From contig OY992836.1 of the NCBI GenBank assembly GCA_963921425.1, positions 3,115,825 to 3,179,824 on the forward strand: 64,000 nucleotides of DNA. The letters are read 5' to 3'. The position numbers and the translations under genes are program-made. Numbering within the stretch: position 1 is the stretch's first letter; every line of letters starts with the position of its first letter. Shown here one piece after another: positions 34,695-46,408 of this stretch. Origin of the DNA: Dryas octopetala (Eukaryota; Streptophyta; Magnoliopsida; Rosales; Rosaceae). The notes below the pieces were generated by a model that did not search any database, was not told the origin of the DNA, and saw nothing but the letters and a program-made list of their open reading frames with translations.

Positions 34695-36965
34695 TGTTAC
34701 GTGCCAAGTTTGTTGGGCTGAATTAGTCAGCTGCTAAGTTGCTAATAAATAGGGAAGTTCCCTTTTAAATTTTGTTTGTTGCTATCTAGTAAGAGGAATA
34801 GACTTAGTGGTTGTTTATCCTTTCTAATTCTTTCTGTTGCTACTCCTATTTTTATGGGATCAGTTGTAAGTTGTAGCACACCTATATAAGTGATATGTTC
34901 ATAAATTCACATCCTTTTATATTCCTCTTACTTAGTTTTTGTGAAATCATTTGATTAAAAGCTTTAAATTTCATTTAGTTTTGTGTTTTTGGCTTCCGAG
35001 CAATAAAATGAGAAATTTCACCATTTATTCTCCTTAATAGATTTTGACATGAATCCAATTGGAGATAGAAGCTAACATCTTGAAGTTATTACAGGTTAAA
35101 TTTCATGACATTTGAAGACTTCTAAGGTGTTTATTTTGAATTTCAAAATCAGCCCAAAAATGCACCCGAGGAGAACTGAGTCAGCTGCATTGTGTTGGGC
35201 ATAACGTTTTGGTCCGAGCTTGGATTGAGGCATATATATGGTTGGAAAGAAGATATCCATGGCTTTCTATTGATATACAAAATGTAAATTTCTGAGTTGG
35301 TTAAGGCCTCCAAATGGCTCTCCAAAGACAGCTCAGAAATCCTGTCAGCAAAAGAACAAAGTGGTCCCAAGGTATCTTTCCATTTTGGGTAATTGTCTAT
35401 CACATGCTCTCTTTTCTTCCTCTTTGTTAGCCCATTCTAAGCAAAATTCATAAACCACAATGTGAAGACTCTAAATGAGGCAAAGAGAACATCTACCTAT
35501 CTCACCATCCTTCAAGGATCATCCATTGAGGGATAAGATGAAATATTCTCATTTTTTAATCAACCAAACCTTATCCCTTCATTTCCTTTTAATCCTAGCC
35601 ACATATTTTAGACATAACAACTCACCCAAACCATAAAACACTTTCTTAATTTTGAGCTCCCCTCTCCATCCTCTCTAATTTCACTCATTTCATCATTCAT
35701 TTCATCATCTCATCTCAAAAACACACATCTCATCTTTCATCTTCCAAAACCTTAGCCTTTTCTTATCTCTCTTCATCATTTCTTTTCTCCATCTTCCCTC
35801 CTTTAACTATTCCTCTCCAAAAAGCCAAACACCATCACAACACCCATCTACCATATTCACCACCATTATTGCAAGAGGAGCTTGGAGGCACTTGGGACAA
35901 GAAGCTATTTTGGGCATCCTTGGAGGAGTGACACCCCTTGGGAGCTTGGCTTCAACATCTAGAGTTTTCTCTTTTCCTTCTTGTTTCCATTTATGTTTCA
36001 ATTTGTGATGTTGTTTGTAACTTTTATGGCTAATGAGTAGTTTCAACCATATAATGACTTTGTGATTTGTGATATAAATGCCCTTTTGGATATATATGCT
36101 CTTATGCTAGTTTAAAAATCATGACTTGTATGTGTGAATTTACCACTTGTGCATATGAGAAATGTTGTCACGTAGAAATTGGAGATTGATAACCTTTAGT
36201 TTCTAAAGCTTGTTGCATAAAAACATGGTAATTTAAAAGCACCTTGGTTGGATTGTTTTAATTGCTTGGATTCCTTATCCTTAGAATTTTATGCACCTAT
36301 GGTTTGCTATGGCATTAATCTTAGATAGTTACATATCACCTTGGTTGGGATAGTTGATAACATGAAAGAGGATGTGCCCTAATTTATCTTGATCGGAGGT
36401 TAGAAGGGAATCTAATATATCTAATTTGGCATAATTACTAATTGCATTGTTTGTTACATGGGAGGGTTAGTGTGAACCCCTAATAACCCCAAATCCTTCA
36501 TCGTCATTGAATTTAATTTGTACTTGAATTTGCTTGCACTTCCATTTGTTAGTTTCAAATTCTAGTGTTATTTATCATCAACCAACAACCAAACAACAAC
36601 TTAACACTACACATTTGCACATACCATTATGTTTAGTATTGGCTTTGCATAGTACATAGTAGGTTGTTTGTTAGTTTTATAACCCTAAAATCAATCTAGC
36701 TTGTGGTTGAAATCCCAATCCAATCTCTTGGGTACGATAACCCCCTACTTCCATTTCCATACTAAAACTTGACAACCTTGCACTTGAGGTAGGATAACAA
36801 CAATAAGGTGTTGAAGTTATGGATAAAGGCACGACTTATCAAACTTATTGTTCAACTTCTTGAGTTGTTCAAAGGCAGCAGTTCCTCAATAGACGGTATT
36901 CTTAAATTTCCTTTTTCAATATAGGTTCTAGCATGCCCAAGGGTGGTGCGGCTCAGTACACACCA
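34695..36965 (+). repeat. 3' LTR of the Reina element, interrupted by a solo LTR
   Basis: 34695-34890 and 36808-36965 together match the 5' LTR and end cagtacacacca. The target duplication ccata follows. Confidence 0.9.
34891..36802 (+). mobile_element. 1.9-kb solo LTR, Tat/Athila-type
   Basis: It begins tgatatgttc and ends gataacaaca (TG...CA). An exact 5-bp duplication ataag flanks it (34886-34890 and 36803-36807), and no gag-pol is present. The 3' part, with ttgggtacgataaccccc and cacttgaggtagga, resembles Tat/Athila LTR ends. Solo LTRs arise by recombination between the two LTRs of an element. No TATA box was assigned with confidence. Confidence 0.9.
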
Positions 36966-36970
36966 CCATA

Positions 36971-37259
36971 ACTCATAACCCATAAAATTAGGTGAGCAGA
37001 AAATGAAATTAGTGAAGAAAAGTAAAAAATGAACATTGTATGACCCTAATCAAGCAAATTACAAAAGGGGAATACCAATACCTTACACCATTTGGGTGTT
37101 TCTTCTAAAAAAATCCAGCATTGACGCCTAGAAAAGTAAAGGGGAGGTCCCGAGAGAAAGTGATAGAGAGAGGGGGAGAAAGAGTGGGAGAGAGAGAGTA
37201 AGGCATCAGTTGTTTCACAAGACTGACTTGGCATGGACTAGCTATAGGGACTGGCATGG
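36971..37259 (-). other. Possible host first exon (CT-rich on the minus strand)
   Basis: The minus strand from about 37220 to 37082 is a CT-rich leader, then ctcgggacctcccc, then a possible donor gtaag|gtattgg near 37081. A short frame beginning MPYSLSPTLSPPLS stops after about 33 codons. If real, its downstream exons lie leftward, beyond the Reina and Tat insertions. The evidence is composition and one splice-like signal only. Confidence 0.25.
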
Positions 37260-37979
37260 ACTAAGCTAGCTAAAAACTGCATTTTATGTTTTGTGCAGTG
37301 CAAGACTAATAACCTGGAGTCATAAATGTTTTGAAAAGATTTCAAAGGAAATGATTGAAGAACTTATTTTGATGATTTAAGGATGCAACAGAAAATGATT
37401 TCCACTAGTCAAGGTCCCCTGAGGGGAAGCTATGATCGTAAGTGATGCTTATCCCCTACATTTGTTTTGTTCCTTGTTTATTGGATGTTTTTATAGGTAC
37501 GAAGCAATGTAAAGAGACGAACTTGGACGAGGATCGAGCAGAATAGCATCGTGAGACTCGTCAACTTCCTGGATTCAAATGATGATGTCATTTAATTGTT
37601 TTCTCGTGTCAAATACGTTTTAAATTATTTTTCCTCAATTGTTTCGAAAAGGTTTTGAGCTATCTATTTTGATATTACGTATTGCATAGTTTTGGGACCT
37701 TTATTTTACATTTGCTATGTATTTCGTATGTATTTAATTCTTCAAGATTGCAATGAACTACTGTAACCTTGGGGATTGGTTTTGTAAAGAAGTTTTGTTT
37801 TTACTTCTCATGTTTCCGCTAATTATTTATTATCTCTGATCCAACCCGTACTAAAATAAAAGGCTTAACCCGCCTTGGGTACGTATCTTGGGGGATTAAT
37901 ACTTGATTTAGTGGTATTAATTCCTTGGGGCATTCAAGGTAGGTGCCTATGTGGCTTACCTGGGGTTCGGGGTGTGACA
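37260..37979 (+). repeat. Probable LTR 3'-end fragment
   Basis: AT-rich sequence finishing cctggggttcggggtgtgaca, an ending very like those of gypsy LTRs in plants. No partner LTR or target duplication was found in the window, and no coding sequence is recognised. Confidence 0.35.
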
Positions 37980-38573
37980 AGCACCCACAATTCAAAGCTC
38001 GACTTTAATGTGGATTATGCTCTAAAACAACATATCTTTAAAATTAAATTAGGGTTAGTTTTGCAACCAAGATTTCTTCTACCTTTTCCACTGCAAATCG
38101 AACCTCACACAGTGCGAAGGCTGATTTTTCTGTTGAGATAGAATGTAATGAACGTCTTCCTAAACATAATGCCCCTGTGTACGGTACGTGTCGAATATTT
38201 GGATGGGTCACAAACATGAATCTTTGTTTATGCTTTGTAAAATGAAACTTTTTTTTTCGATTTCTTGTTAAATCTTCTGTTGATTAGGCTTTTTGGTAGA
38301 TATTGTATAATAAAGAGAGTGTTTTAGGGTTGTGTTTGCTCGTAGGTTGGGTTTGTTTGTTAGTGGGTTTATATTTATTCGGCTATGACTTAGTGGATCT
38401 GGTTGACTGGTTGTTGGCTTCAACCTTTAATGCATGTGTTGGTGTCTAAAACGTACGCTTGTTTGTTTGAAATTGATGGAGCCTTTGTTTGTGTACTTTA
38501 CATTGTAGACAATGACCCAAAGTGGTCCCAAGTGCTTAAAGCTAGTGTGTTAACTGGAACTTATTGTTTTTGT
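37980..38573 (+). other. Probable upstream exon/intron region of a MULE gene
   Basis: No protein recognised. The segment ends gtttttgtag just before the MULE-like coding stretch, a good 3' splice-site shape, so part of it is likely intron. Confidence 0.3.
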
Positions 38574-39144
38574 AGGGCATCCAGACTTGTTCACAATAAA
38601 ATTCATACATAGGGGTTTCATGGGTGAAACTAGCTACATAGATTGGTTAGTGGACTACTTTGACTATTGTGATAAGAATAAGATGTACCTAGCTTGTTGA
38701 AATTGATAAAATGGCTCTACTACTCGGGTATGAGAATCAGATAATCTATATATTACCATTATAGATTACCATGTGGGGATGCATTAACTAAGCTCAATAC
38801 TGATCGAGATGTGGTGGATATGTGTGCTCTCATTGATGTTGATATGGATGAGGTGGAAATTTATTTAGAGCACATCTTAGAGAACCCAGTTGTTTACATA
38901 AATAGGGAGTTTGGGCCTGAAAACTTTGGGGCAGTTCCTATGAGTGAGGATGCAACCCAAAGAGAATTGTCTTCTAATACTGCTAATGATGGAACACCTC
39001 CTCAAGAAAACTCTGATGACACTCACTCCAACGATGAAGACAGTGATGATGAAAATGTTGTATGTGATCAACTATGTTGATAGTGACTACATAATGGATG
39101 AAGATGAAGGTTCCCCTGTCCATATGCTCCTATCCACCAATTAA
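38574..39144 (+). pseudogene. MULE transposase N-terminal (PB1-like) fragment
   Basis: The frame after the splice-like signal reads GHPDLFTIKFIHRGFMG and WLVDYFDYCDKNKMYL. After stops and a shift it continues YHYRLPCGDALTKLNTDRDV and VDMCALIDVDMDEVEIYLEH, followed by an acidic tail (DDTHSNDEDSDDEN). This order matches the N-terminal region of plant Mutator-like transposases: a PB1-like domain, then an acidic linker. The catalytic and zinc-finger parts are missing. A matching C-terminal remnant lies beyond the hAT insertion at 54277-54822. Confidence 0.6.
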
Positions 39145-39611
39145 ATAAATAACTATTGGGAACAAAATAATCCTTTACTTTATTTTTATTTTGTAAGCCC
39201 TCTTTTTCTCAAAAATAGAAAGAAGAATAGGAACGAAAAAAAAAAAAAGAGAAAGAAATAGAATTCCAATAAAAAAAATCTTTTTCTTTTTCTTTTTTTT
39301 TTTGTCCTTTTATTCTTTACCATATCCATCTATGGATGCAGAGTGGGAGGTTACTCTGCTCCACCTAGAAGGACGTACAAAACTCAATCATATTATTCCC
39401 ATTATGGAAGAAATTCTAGTTATATATTGATTAGGGGTGGGCACGGTCCAGTACAGTCCAGTGCTCACCCCAAACTGTACATTGGACTGTATAACTAATC
39501 CAGTCCAGTCTGGTACTATAGAACTGAAAATTTTGGCTCATAACTGGACCAAACTGAACTGGAACAGTTCCAGTTCAGTCCAGTTTACTGTTTGGGACTA
39601 GGCCTCACTAT

Positions 39612-40438
39612 TTGGGCCTTAGCCCAATTAAATTTTTGGGCCAAAAAAAATTTTAAAACATGTTTTTTTTTTTTTTTTTAACAACAAATCACAACAAATC
39701 AACCATTTGTTTAAGTCACAAGTCACAACAATTCAACATTTAACAATTAACATATAAAACATCAAGTCATCAACATTCAACCATCACATTTTTTGTACCA
39801 TTCCACAACCTACAAAATATCGACCAATAACCATTTCACAACCTCAAAGACTCAAAGTTACAAACCATTTCATCACTTATCAAGATTCAAGACATCAACC
39901 ATACATATAACCATACAAAGTTAAGTACTTAACTTACTAACTTACTAACCATACACCATTATCCAAGTGCAAGTGCAAGTAATTAAAAAATAAAAACCAA
40001 CCAAAGCTAAAGAAATACAAACTAAATACAAATTACAAACCAACCTAATACAAATTACAAAGTACAAACCAATCAAAAACAAATTAAGTTACATAACTAA
40101 AAATAACACAAATTAAAATATCCTAGCCAATCATCAACCCCCTGCCACCAACCAATTGTCTTCAAATAACTCCTGTCAACAACCAATTGTCATCAAACAC
40201 TATAAATAAATAACTAAGCAACTAAACAATAGAATTCAACTTAACAAATTAAAGTTTTTGAACTTGTGGAAGTCAAAAACTTACTATTTGAGCTGCCTAC
40301 TCAACACTAAATAGTAGGGACTGTTTTTTTTTGAAGTGGCAGAAGACATATATTCTGTAAAACAAATCAAAAAATGCACTTTTTCGTAAAAACTAAGTTA
40401 ATACAATAAACAAAGAAAGTTTAATATAATAAACTAAG
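39612..40438. other. hAT-1 non-coding region downstream of the transposase
   Basis: AT-rich sequence with a T-run at 39663-39680 and many short accaa/caacc and ttacaaa repeats. No gene recognised. Being downstream of a minus-strand gene, it may include the 3' untranslated region. Confidence 0.5.
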
Positions 40439-41945
40439 TTATAACAAAAAGTAAAAACTAAGTTTAATACCTTCTTCAAGTGCTTCATAAAACTCCATTT
40501 CTTCAATGGATGGATCATACTGTAAAGAGGAGATATCATCGGATCTCAACCAATTTTGACAACAAATAAAAGCCTCCACCATCTTTGGAGTCAAAGAAGC
40601 ACGAAAGGGATTAACTATCCTTCCTCCCGTGCTAAAACAACCTTCTGAAGCCACTGTAGAAACTGGAATTGCAAGGATATCCTTTGCAATTAGGGCCAAA
40701 GTAGGGTATTTAACCCCATTGTGCTTCCACCATTGAAGGATGTCAAATTCAAAGTTTGGATTGCATTTTTCAATAGGATCCATGATGTACCTATCCACCT
40801 CATGCTCCAAAACCACTACATTACTTGCTTCAGCTTCTTCCAACCATCCTTTGTCCAGTTCTTGCCTTTTTCTTCCCCCTCTAAATGCCTTATATGTTGC
40901 CCTAGTACTAGTAGTGGCATTTGAGATAGTAGGATCAGCCACACCACTAGTATTAGAATCTTGACTTTCGGGTGTTCGTGAATCATACTCATCAAACAAT
41001 TTGATGAGTATGGCTTTGAGATTGGCATCTTCTACATTCAGACTACACTTTTTGAGCAAGAATGCCAAGTTGCCCAATTTGTATCTAGGGTCAAGGACAA
41101 GTGCAACCATCAAAAATTGGTTGACCTTGTCAAGATCCCCCCAATACTTTTGAAACTTCTCCTTCATGCCAATGGCCATTTGATGCAACACCAATTGTGC
41201 CTCAGATTCTTCAAAACAATCGAAAGACATATCTTGATCATCTTCACTAAACTCTAAACATTTAATTTCCGAATCAATGGAAATTAAATCACGGAATGTT
41301 TCATGGATAGCGGGTCGTGTAGTCAAACTCATATTCAAGGTCATGTCATAAAAGACCTTCAAGAAGTTCACAAAAATAGTGGCATTGACCCAATCATTCC
41401 CGTTTGGTGGTCCTTCCCTTTTCCTACCATTGGAAACATCTTCTTCATCATCACCAAACCAACTCAAGTATGCGTTGTGTTCTTCATTGTCTCCCATTCT
41501 ATCAAAAGCTTTTTCAAATTTCAAAGAAGATTCTAACATCATATAGGTGGAATTCCACCTAATTGGGACATCCAACACCACAAGACCCTTGCATGGAATT
41601 GCCTCTACCTCCACACAAGTCTTGAAATCTACCAACCTTTGAGGTGATGATCTAACATATTTCACTGCATTCCTAATTGCTAGAATTGACTTCTCTAGTT
41701 TCTTCAATCCCTCCTCAACTATCAAATTCACAATGTGAGCACAACACCTCACATGCATGTAATCCGCCCCCAAAACCATATTAGCATTTGTCCAATGCCT
41801 CATCTTGCTCTTTAGATAGTTAATTGCCACAGTGTTTGAAGAGGCATTATCTGCTGGACCTGGTGGTAGTGGTGGCCTTCCACCACTTGGTGTAGGTGCT
41901 AGACCTGCTGGTTCTGGTGGTGGGGTTGGTGATGGTGGTGGTGTT
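40439..41945 (-). pseudogene. hAT-1 transposase (Ac-like), internally deleted and split
   Basis: From right to left the frame reads a Pro-rich segment (TPPPSPTPPPEPAGLAP), then DNASSNTVAINYLKSKM with the second catalytic Asp region, CCAHIVNLIVEEGLKKLEKS, WNSTYMMLESSLKFEKA, and the hATC dimerisation domain (YPTLALIAKDILAIPVSTVA then SEGCFSTGGRIVNPFR, about 40690-40580). The Pro-rich linker is fused directly to DNASSN, so the BED zinc finger and the first catalytic Asp region are absent. A solo LTR interrupts the gene at 41946. The Pro-rich N-terminal part continues at 44871-44968. The upstream frame to 42148 is LTR sequence and is not part of the protein. Confidence 0.9.
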
Positions 41946-44865
41946 TGACAGGACCGCCCCCGGATTCCACCCTGAAACCCGGAGAGGTACTGCGGGAATC
42001 CAAAATCAAGGAAAATCCTACCGAAAATTCGGCAGAACCTCCCCTGAAAATGGACTAACCCAGAAATTTTAAACCTGTTAAAAGCACTTCTAAAAACTTC
42101 AACCACCTCTACCACAACCAAAAAGGGTCTCGGACCCAACAAATTCAAAGAAAACCAACTTAAAATTTGTTAGTGGTTATCAGTGCTACTAATTCATTTA
42201 CAAGGAATTTCTACAAAGATTTAATGGCGCCTACAGGGTCCGAGTAGGAAAATGGACGTAAATGCCTCGACGTTATTGGCTCGACCTCCACCAAAGCTAC
42301 TACCTGGGGGGACAATTTAAGACGAAAGAAAATAAACCGTGAGACAAGCTCAGTGAGTGGACAGTTTAATAAAAACGAAAACAAAAATAAACTTCATATT
42401 TTAGAAAATCCTTCAAAACCACGTTTAGCTCTAAGACCTCACGTCACTCTTTGAAATCCCCCAGTTTAAAACCATAAAGTTTATTCGACCTTAAGAAATC
42501 CCATAAAACAATATATATTTCTTAAAATAACAATTTCTTAAAACAAACGAACCGTAATAAATCGTAATAACCTTGATAGAATTCAAAAGAAATCCTTCAC
42601 TTAAAACATGTTTAATAATTTCAGAAAATAACCAAATTCATTTTCCACCATGCTATATACCCGGAATAACCTGGCCATACACACGTGTGAGGTAAAATTC
42701 AACACGTGCAGGCAATATCCTGGCCATACACACGTGCGGAGTAAAATCCATACACGTACAGGCAATATCCTGGCCATACACACGCGTGGAGTAAAATCCA
42801 TACACGTGCAGGCAATATCCTGGCCATACACACGCGTGGAGTAAAATCCAACACGTGCAGGCAATCCTGGTCGTACGTGCACGCAGAGCGGCCCCCAAAG
42901 GGCGAAGCATCCCGATACACGGCCCAAAGCCTATATGTGTGCCGTGATGGGTCCCAAAGACCTATGTATCTGATAACCTGGAGGGTACTGCAAAGGGTGG
43001 TTTGAAAACCATTTTTCCATAGCCAAAATCATAAAAATCATTTTCTCATCGAAAGAAAATATTATGGAAACCTTCCTTCAAACCTTAAATCAAAATTGTA
43101 TTATTTCAAATAAATTTAGTATACATAAAACCATTCATAATATCTCAATGCCACCCAAATAATTTCTTAAAAATGAAGAATCACAATGAGATTATCACAC
43201 GTTTCGCTATCAACTCCAGGCTTACTCAAAACTTTGAAATCAATTTCCTTTCAATAAACTCTTGTATAAATCACGTTTGAAATCGTATATCTCTATCGAC
43301 TCATAAAACCAAATTAGTTCATCAATCTTGAATGAAAAATCATTTAATAAGACTTAAAGTAAAAACGTTAAACAACTAACGGAAGTGTAGACTTTGAAAA
43401 TCGTAATCATTTATAACCAATTCAACCCCAAATTATTTTAACTCAAACCATACTCAAATAAAACTCAAGATAAGCCAATAAATTCAACCATAAAGTAAAT
43501 AAATGTTTTTAAAACAAAAGTCCACTCACAGAGATAGCCTAGCTTCGATCCTCCGCCGGTTCGTCACGAACCACGGTCGTCTCGCCTATAAAATGCACAA
43601 CAAAACCGTAAAATTAGTCTCCAATTACGGTCCGAAACACTTTTCGGTTTCCCTAACCACTTCCAACCTACCCAAGATCAACAACCAATCTAAAAATGGG
43701 CTCTAAGATAAACTTACATCCAAAAGGTGACTGTGGGGGTCGAGGTCACCATGGGTGCCGCCCAAAGCGGCGGCTCCAAAATCAATTTAGTTAAAAATAC
43801 CCTTTTTTCTTAAACCCACACAAAATTTTCAATTCTAAATACTCATAGAGGTTTCATAAGGTGTAATTATCCAAACAAACATCAAGAAACACCCCAAAAT
43901 CCAGAATTCAAGGGGACCCGAAATGGATTCCTAAATCAAATTCCAAGTTTCAGATTTCTTCAAAAATTACTCTACCAAAAATATAGGAAAGAAAGCCCGT
44001 ACCTAGAGTAGAAAAACCCACCAAGAATCTCGAAGATTTGAGGTGAAATTTGACTGAAAATGGAGGGAAAAATCGACGGCCCTGTGTGGCCTTTTCGAAC
44101 AGCACCGACGCGCAAAGGGGGCTGGGCTGGCTGGAGGAATGGCCGGGAGAGGTGGTCGGCGTCGGGAAGGCTCGTCGGAGGTCTCAGGTGGCCAGAATGG
44201 CCGGCGACTACAGGCGGTGGTAAATGGGCCTCCTCTGGCCTTGTTCGCTCGCGCAAGTGGGCTGGGCTGCAAGGGGTGACTGGGGGGTGGTGGTCGGCAC
44301 GGTGGGGTGGGGTCACGCTGGTGAGGCTGGCCGGCGAGTGGTGGTCGACGGCGAGGGTGGTGACTGCTGGGTTGTGGGCGCCGGGGAGGGGTGCGGGAGA
44401 GAGGAAAACCAGGGAGAGAGAGTGCGGGGGTGGAGAGAAATAAAGGGAGAGGGAGAAGGGTGTAGAACTTTCTGGAGAGAGAGAGAAATCAGAAAAAAAA
44501 TTTCTGATTTTGGGTATTTAAAACCCACTTATATAAATTTACAAAATTGCCCCTCACTTCACATGTCCGTATCTTTCAAACCGTAACTCGAAATGACGCG
44601 TGCTACGTGTCTATGAAATCGTGGAATCGAAACCTATCTAACGGACCCGAAGTCAAAATCGAAATCCCATTTATTTTAAAAGTCATCTTTGGGTCAAGCC
44701 CAAATTAAAACAAAAATAAATATTTAAATCAAAACCCTTTTTATTTTTCAAATAAATCTCAAAATCTTTAAAATACAATCCAACATCTTTTATAAACCTC
44801 TTAAAAAAGAACATAGTTAAATAAAAATTTTAATTTCTAGTGAAAATTTGGGTCGGGTCGTTACA
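41946..44865 (-). mobile_element. Tekay-like solo LTR inside the hAT-1 transposase gene
   Basis: 2,920 bp that on the minus strand begins tgtaacgacccgaccc and ends cggtcctgtca. The exact duplication gtgtt flanks it (41941-41945 and 44866-44870). About 335 bp inside is ttataagtgggttttaaatacccaa (split here as ttataagtggg and ttttaaatacccaa), a TATA-like core shared with the other LTRs. A CT-rich, gene-like leader follows, then a donor-like ctctag|gtacgggctttctttcc. The tgtaacgacccgacc start is typical of plant Tekay/Del-type LTRs. Short GC-rich open frames at 43972-44586 are leader translations. Confidence 0.9.
42670..42866 (-). repeat. Tandem array of ~50-bp units inside the solo LTR
   Basis: Four units, each starting cctggccatacacacg and ending acacgtgcaggcaatat. 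Copies differ at a few positions around acacacgtg/acacgcgtg. Each unit carries the palindrome cacgtg or a close variant. Confidence 0.92.
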
Positions 44866-44870
44866 GTGTT

Positions 44871-44968
44871 GGTATTGGTGATGGTGATGGTGATGGTGAA
44901 GGGGAAGAGGCAAAGGCAGTGGAGGAAAGGTTACTAGAGGTGCCATGTGATTTGGGGGTCCATCTCTC
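44871..44968 (-). pseudogene. hAT-1 transposase N-terminal exon piece
   Basis: On the minus strand this follows an acceptor-like aaattgttag and encodes a Ser/Pro-rich stretch (SSPSPSPSPSPIPTP). Taking out the solo LTR and one gtgtt copy puts it in frame with TPPPSPTPPPEPAG at 41945, which confirms the LTR split the exon. Confidence 0.7.
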
Positions 44969-45259
44969 CTAACAATTTAACAGACATATTCACAATCAAA
45001 ATTATCAAACTCAACAAATAAATCAGTAAATCAGTAAGTTTCCCAGCAAGTTTCAATTTTCCTAACAAATTTCAATTTTCCCAAACAACAAGTAAATCAG
45101 TAAATCACAATTATCAAACCCAAAATCAAGTAAATCAGAAAATCAAACCCGAAATCCCCAAATCAAACCCTAAACCTAATCCAAAATCAAACCCTAAATC
45201 TAACCCAAAATCTAACCCGAGATACTGAGATATGAGAGACGAGTGATGAGAGAACTTAC

Positions 45260-45535
45260 CCACGGGTCGAGAGGCGAGATCAAGAGACGAGTCGAGAGGC
45301 GACGGCGACGGATTGGTCGCGAGAGGAAGATCGCCACGGCAACGGCGATGGGAAGAGAGGAAGATGGCGAGGGTGACTCGGCGACGAACACAGGGTTAGG
45401 GCTGTCTACGAGAGGAAGATCGCGATTGCGTGAGGAAGATCGCAACGGCGAGAGGAAGATCGCAACGGCGTGAGTGAGGCGTGACTGCGGTCTGCGTGAC
45501 TGCGTGACTATCTGAAGTCTGAGTCGGAGGTTTGA
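45260..45535 (-). other. hAT-1 putative first exon (leader)
   Basis: The minus strand has repeated gcgatcttcctctcg motifs and runs to a canonical donor (cccgtgg|gtaagttctc) at 45260. It lies just upstream of the transposase exon piece and looks like a spliced 5' leader. A 77-codon frame crosses it but resembles nothing known. Confidence 0.5.
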
Positions 45536-45795
45536 GTGAGTGAGTGACTGCGTCTTGAGGGACTTGAGGGTTTCAGTCTTACAGACTTTGAGTTTGAAGT
45601 CTTTGAGTCAAAGTGTCAAAATGAAACAGTTTGACTGTTCAGTCTGTTTGAGTTTGTGTAATTAAATTGGGGTTTTAAACACTTAAGTCACTTAAACACT
45701 TAACTATTTGTGTAATTAAATTGGGATTTTAATTTTCATTGGGGTTTCAATTGTGGTTATATAGTTATACTTATATAGTTAATTAGTTATATATG
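45536..45795. other. hAT-1 promoter-side sequence
   Basis: It contains repeated gagtctgag/agtcactcact-like words and then becomes AT-rich. No gene and no certain TATA box were identified. Confidence 0.4.
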
Positions 45796-45987
45796 TTATA
45801 TATTTATTACTTATATATGTATAGAGTAATTAATATAATTTAGGGTATATGGTTATAGTTAACTATGAGTCTAATTGGGGTTTCACTGGGGTTTCAATTG
45901 GGTTTATATATTTATATAATGATATATGTTATATAATTATATATGTTATATACTTATATACTTATATACTTATTACTTATATATAAT
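45796..45987. repeat. AT-rich tandem array in hAT-1, left part
   Basis: One unit containing gtatagagtaattaa, tttagggtatatggttata, ctaattggggtttc and repeated ttatatactta. The same unit recurs about three times at 53123-53640. hAT-2 interrupts the array here. Confidence 0.8.
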
Positions 45988-46208
45988 CAAGGGTTTAAAT
46001 TTCGAAAATTTCGCCGAAATTTTCGATTTTGGGAGGGATCGAAATCGAAATCAAGTTTTGTTAAATTTTCGGTATAATTTCGGCGAAATTTTCGAAATTT
46101 TCGAAATTTCGGCGAAATTTCGCCGGTGAACTGGTTTTGGAATTTTGGATTTTTGGAGAGGAGGCTGGGTTGGAGAGAAAAAGATGGTTTTGGGAGAAAA
46201 ATGGGGCA

Positions 46209-46408
46209 NNNNNNNNNNNNNNNNNNNNNNNNNNNNNNNNNNNNNNNNNNNNNNNNNNNNNNNNNNNNNNNNNNNNNNNNNNNNNNNNNNNNNNNNNNNN
46301 NNNNNNNNNNNNNNNNNNNNNNNNNNNNNNNNNNNNNNNNNNNNNNNNNNNNNNNNNNNNNNNNNNNNNNNNNNNNNNNNNNNNNNNNNNNNNNNNNNNN
46401 NNNNNNNN
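46209..46408. other. Assembly gap (200 N)
   Basis: Exactly 200 unknown bases, probably a placeholder length. It removes the inner end of the left LTR and the left border of the nested LTR element. The right LTR predicts about 290 bp of missing LTR here. Open frames running through the N tract are artefacts. Confidence 0.97.

Larger units (their letters stand above)
29330..36965 (+). mobile_element. Ty3-gypsy chromovirus, probably Reina clade, with insertions in both LTRs
   Basis: The element is flanked by the exact duplication ccata (29325-29329 and 36966-36970). Removing a 676-bp MITE from the left LTR and a 1,912-bp solo LTR from the right LTR leaves two LTRs of about 355 bp and a 4.3-kb interior. 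That size, the initiator-Met primer site and a C-terminal chromodomain fit Reina. It sits only 78 bp from the Tat element. Confidence 0.9.

Noticed and set aside
41946..42148. N-terminal 68 codons of the long hAT frame
   Set aside because: These codons come from the solo LTR end. The real gene resumes beyond the LTR at 44871.
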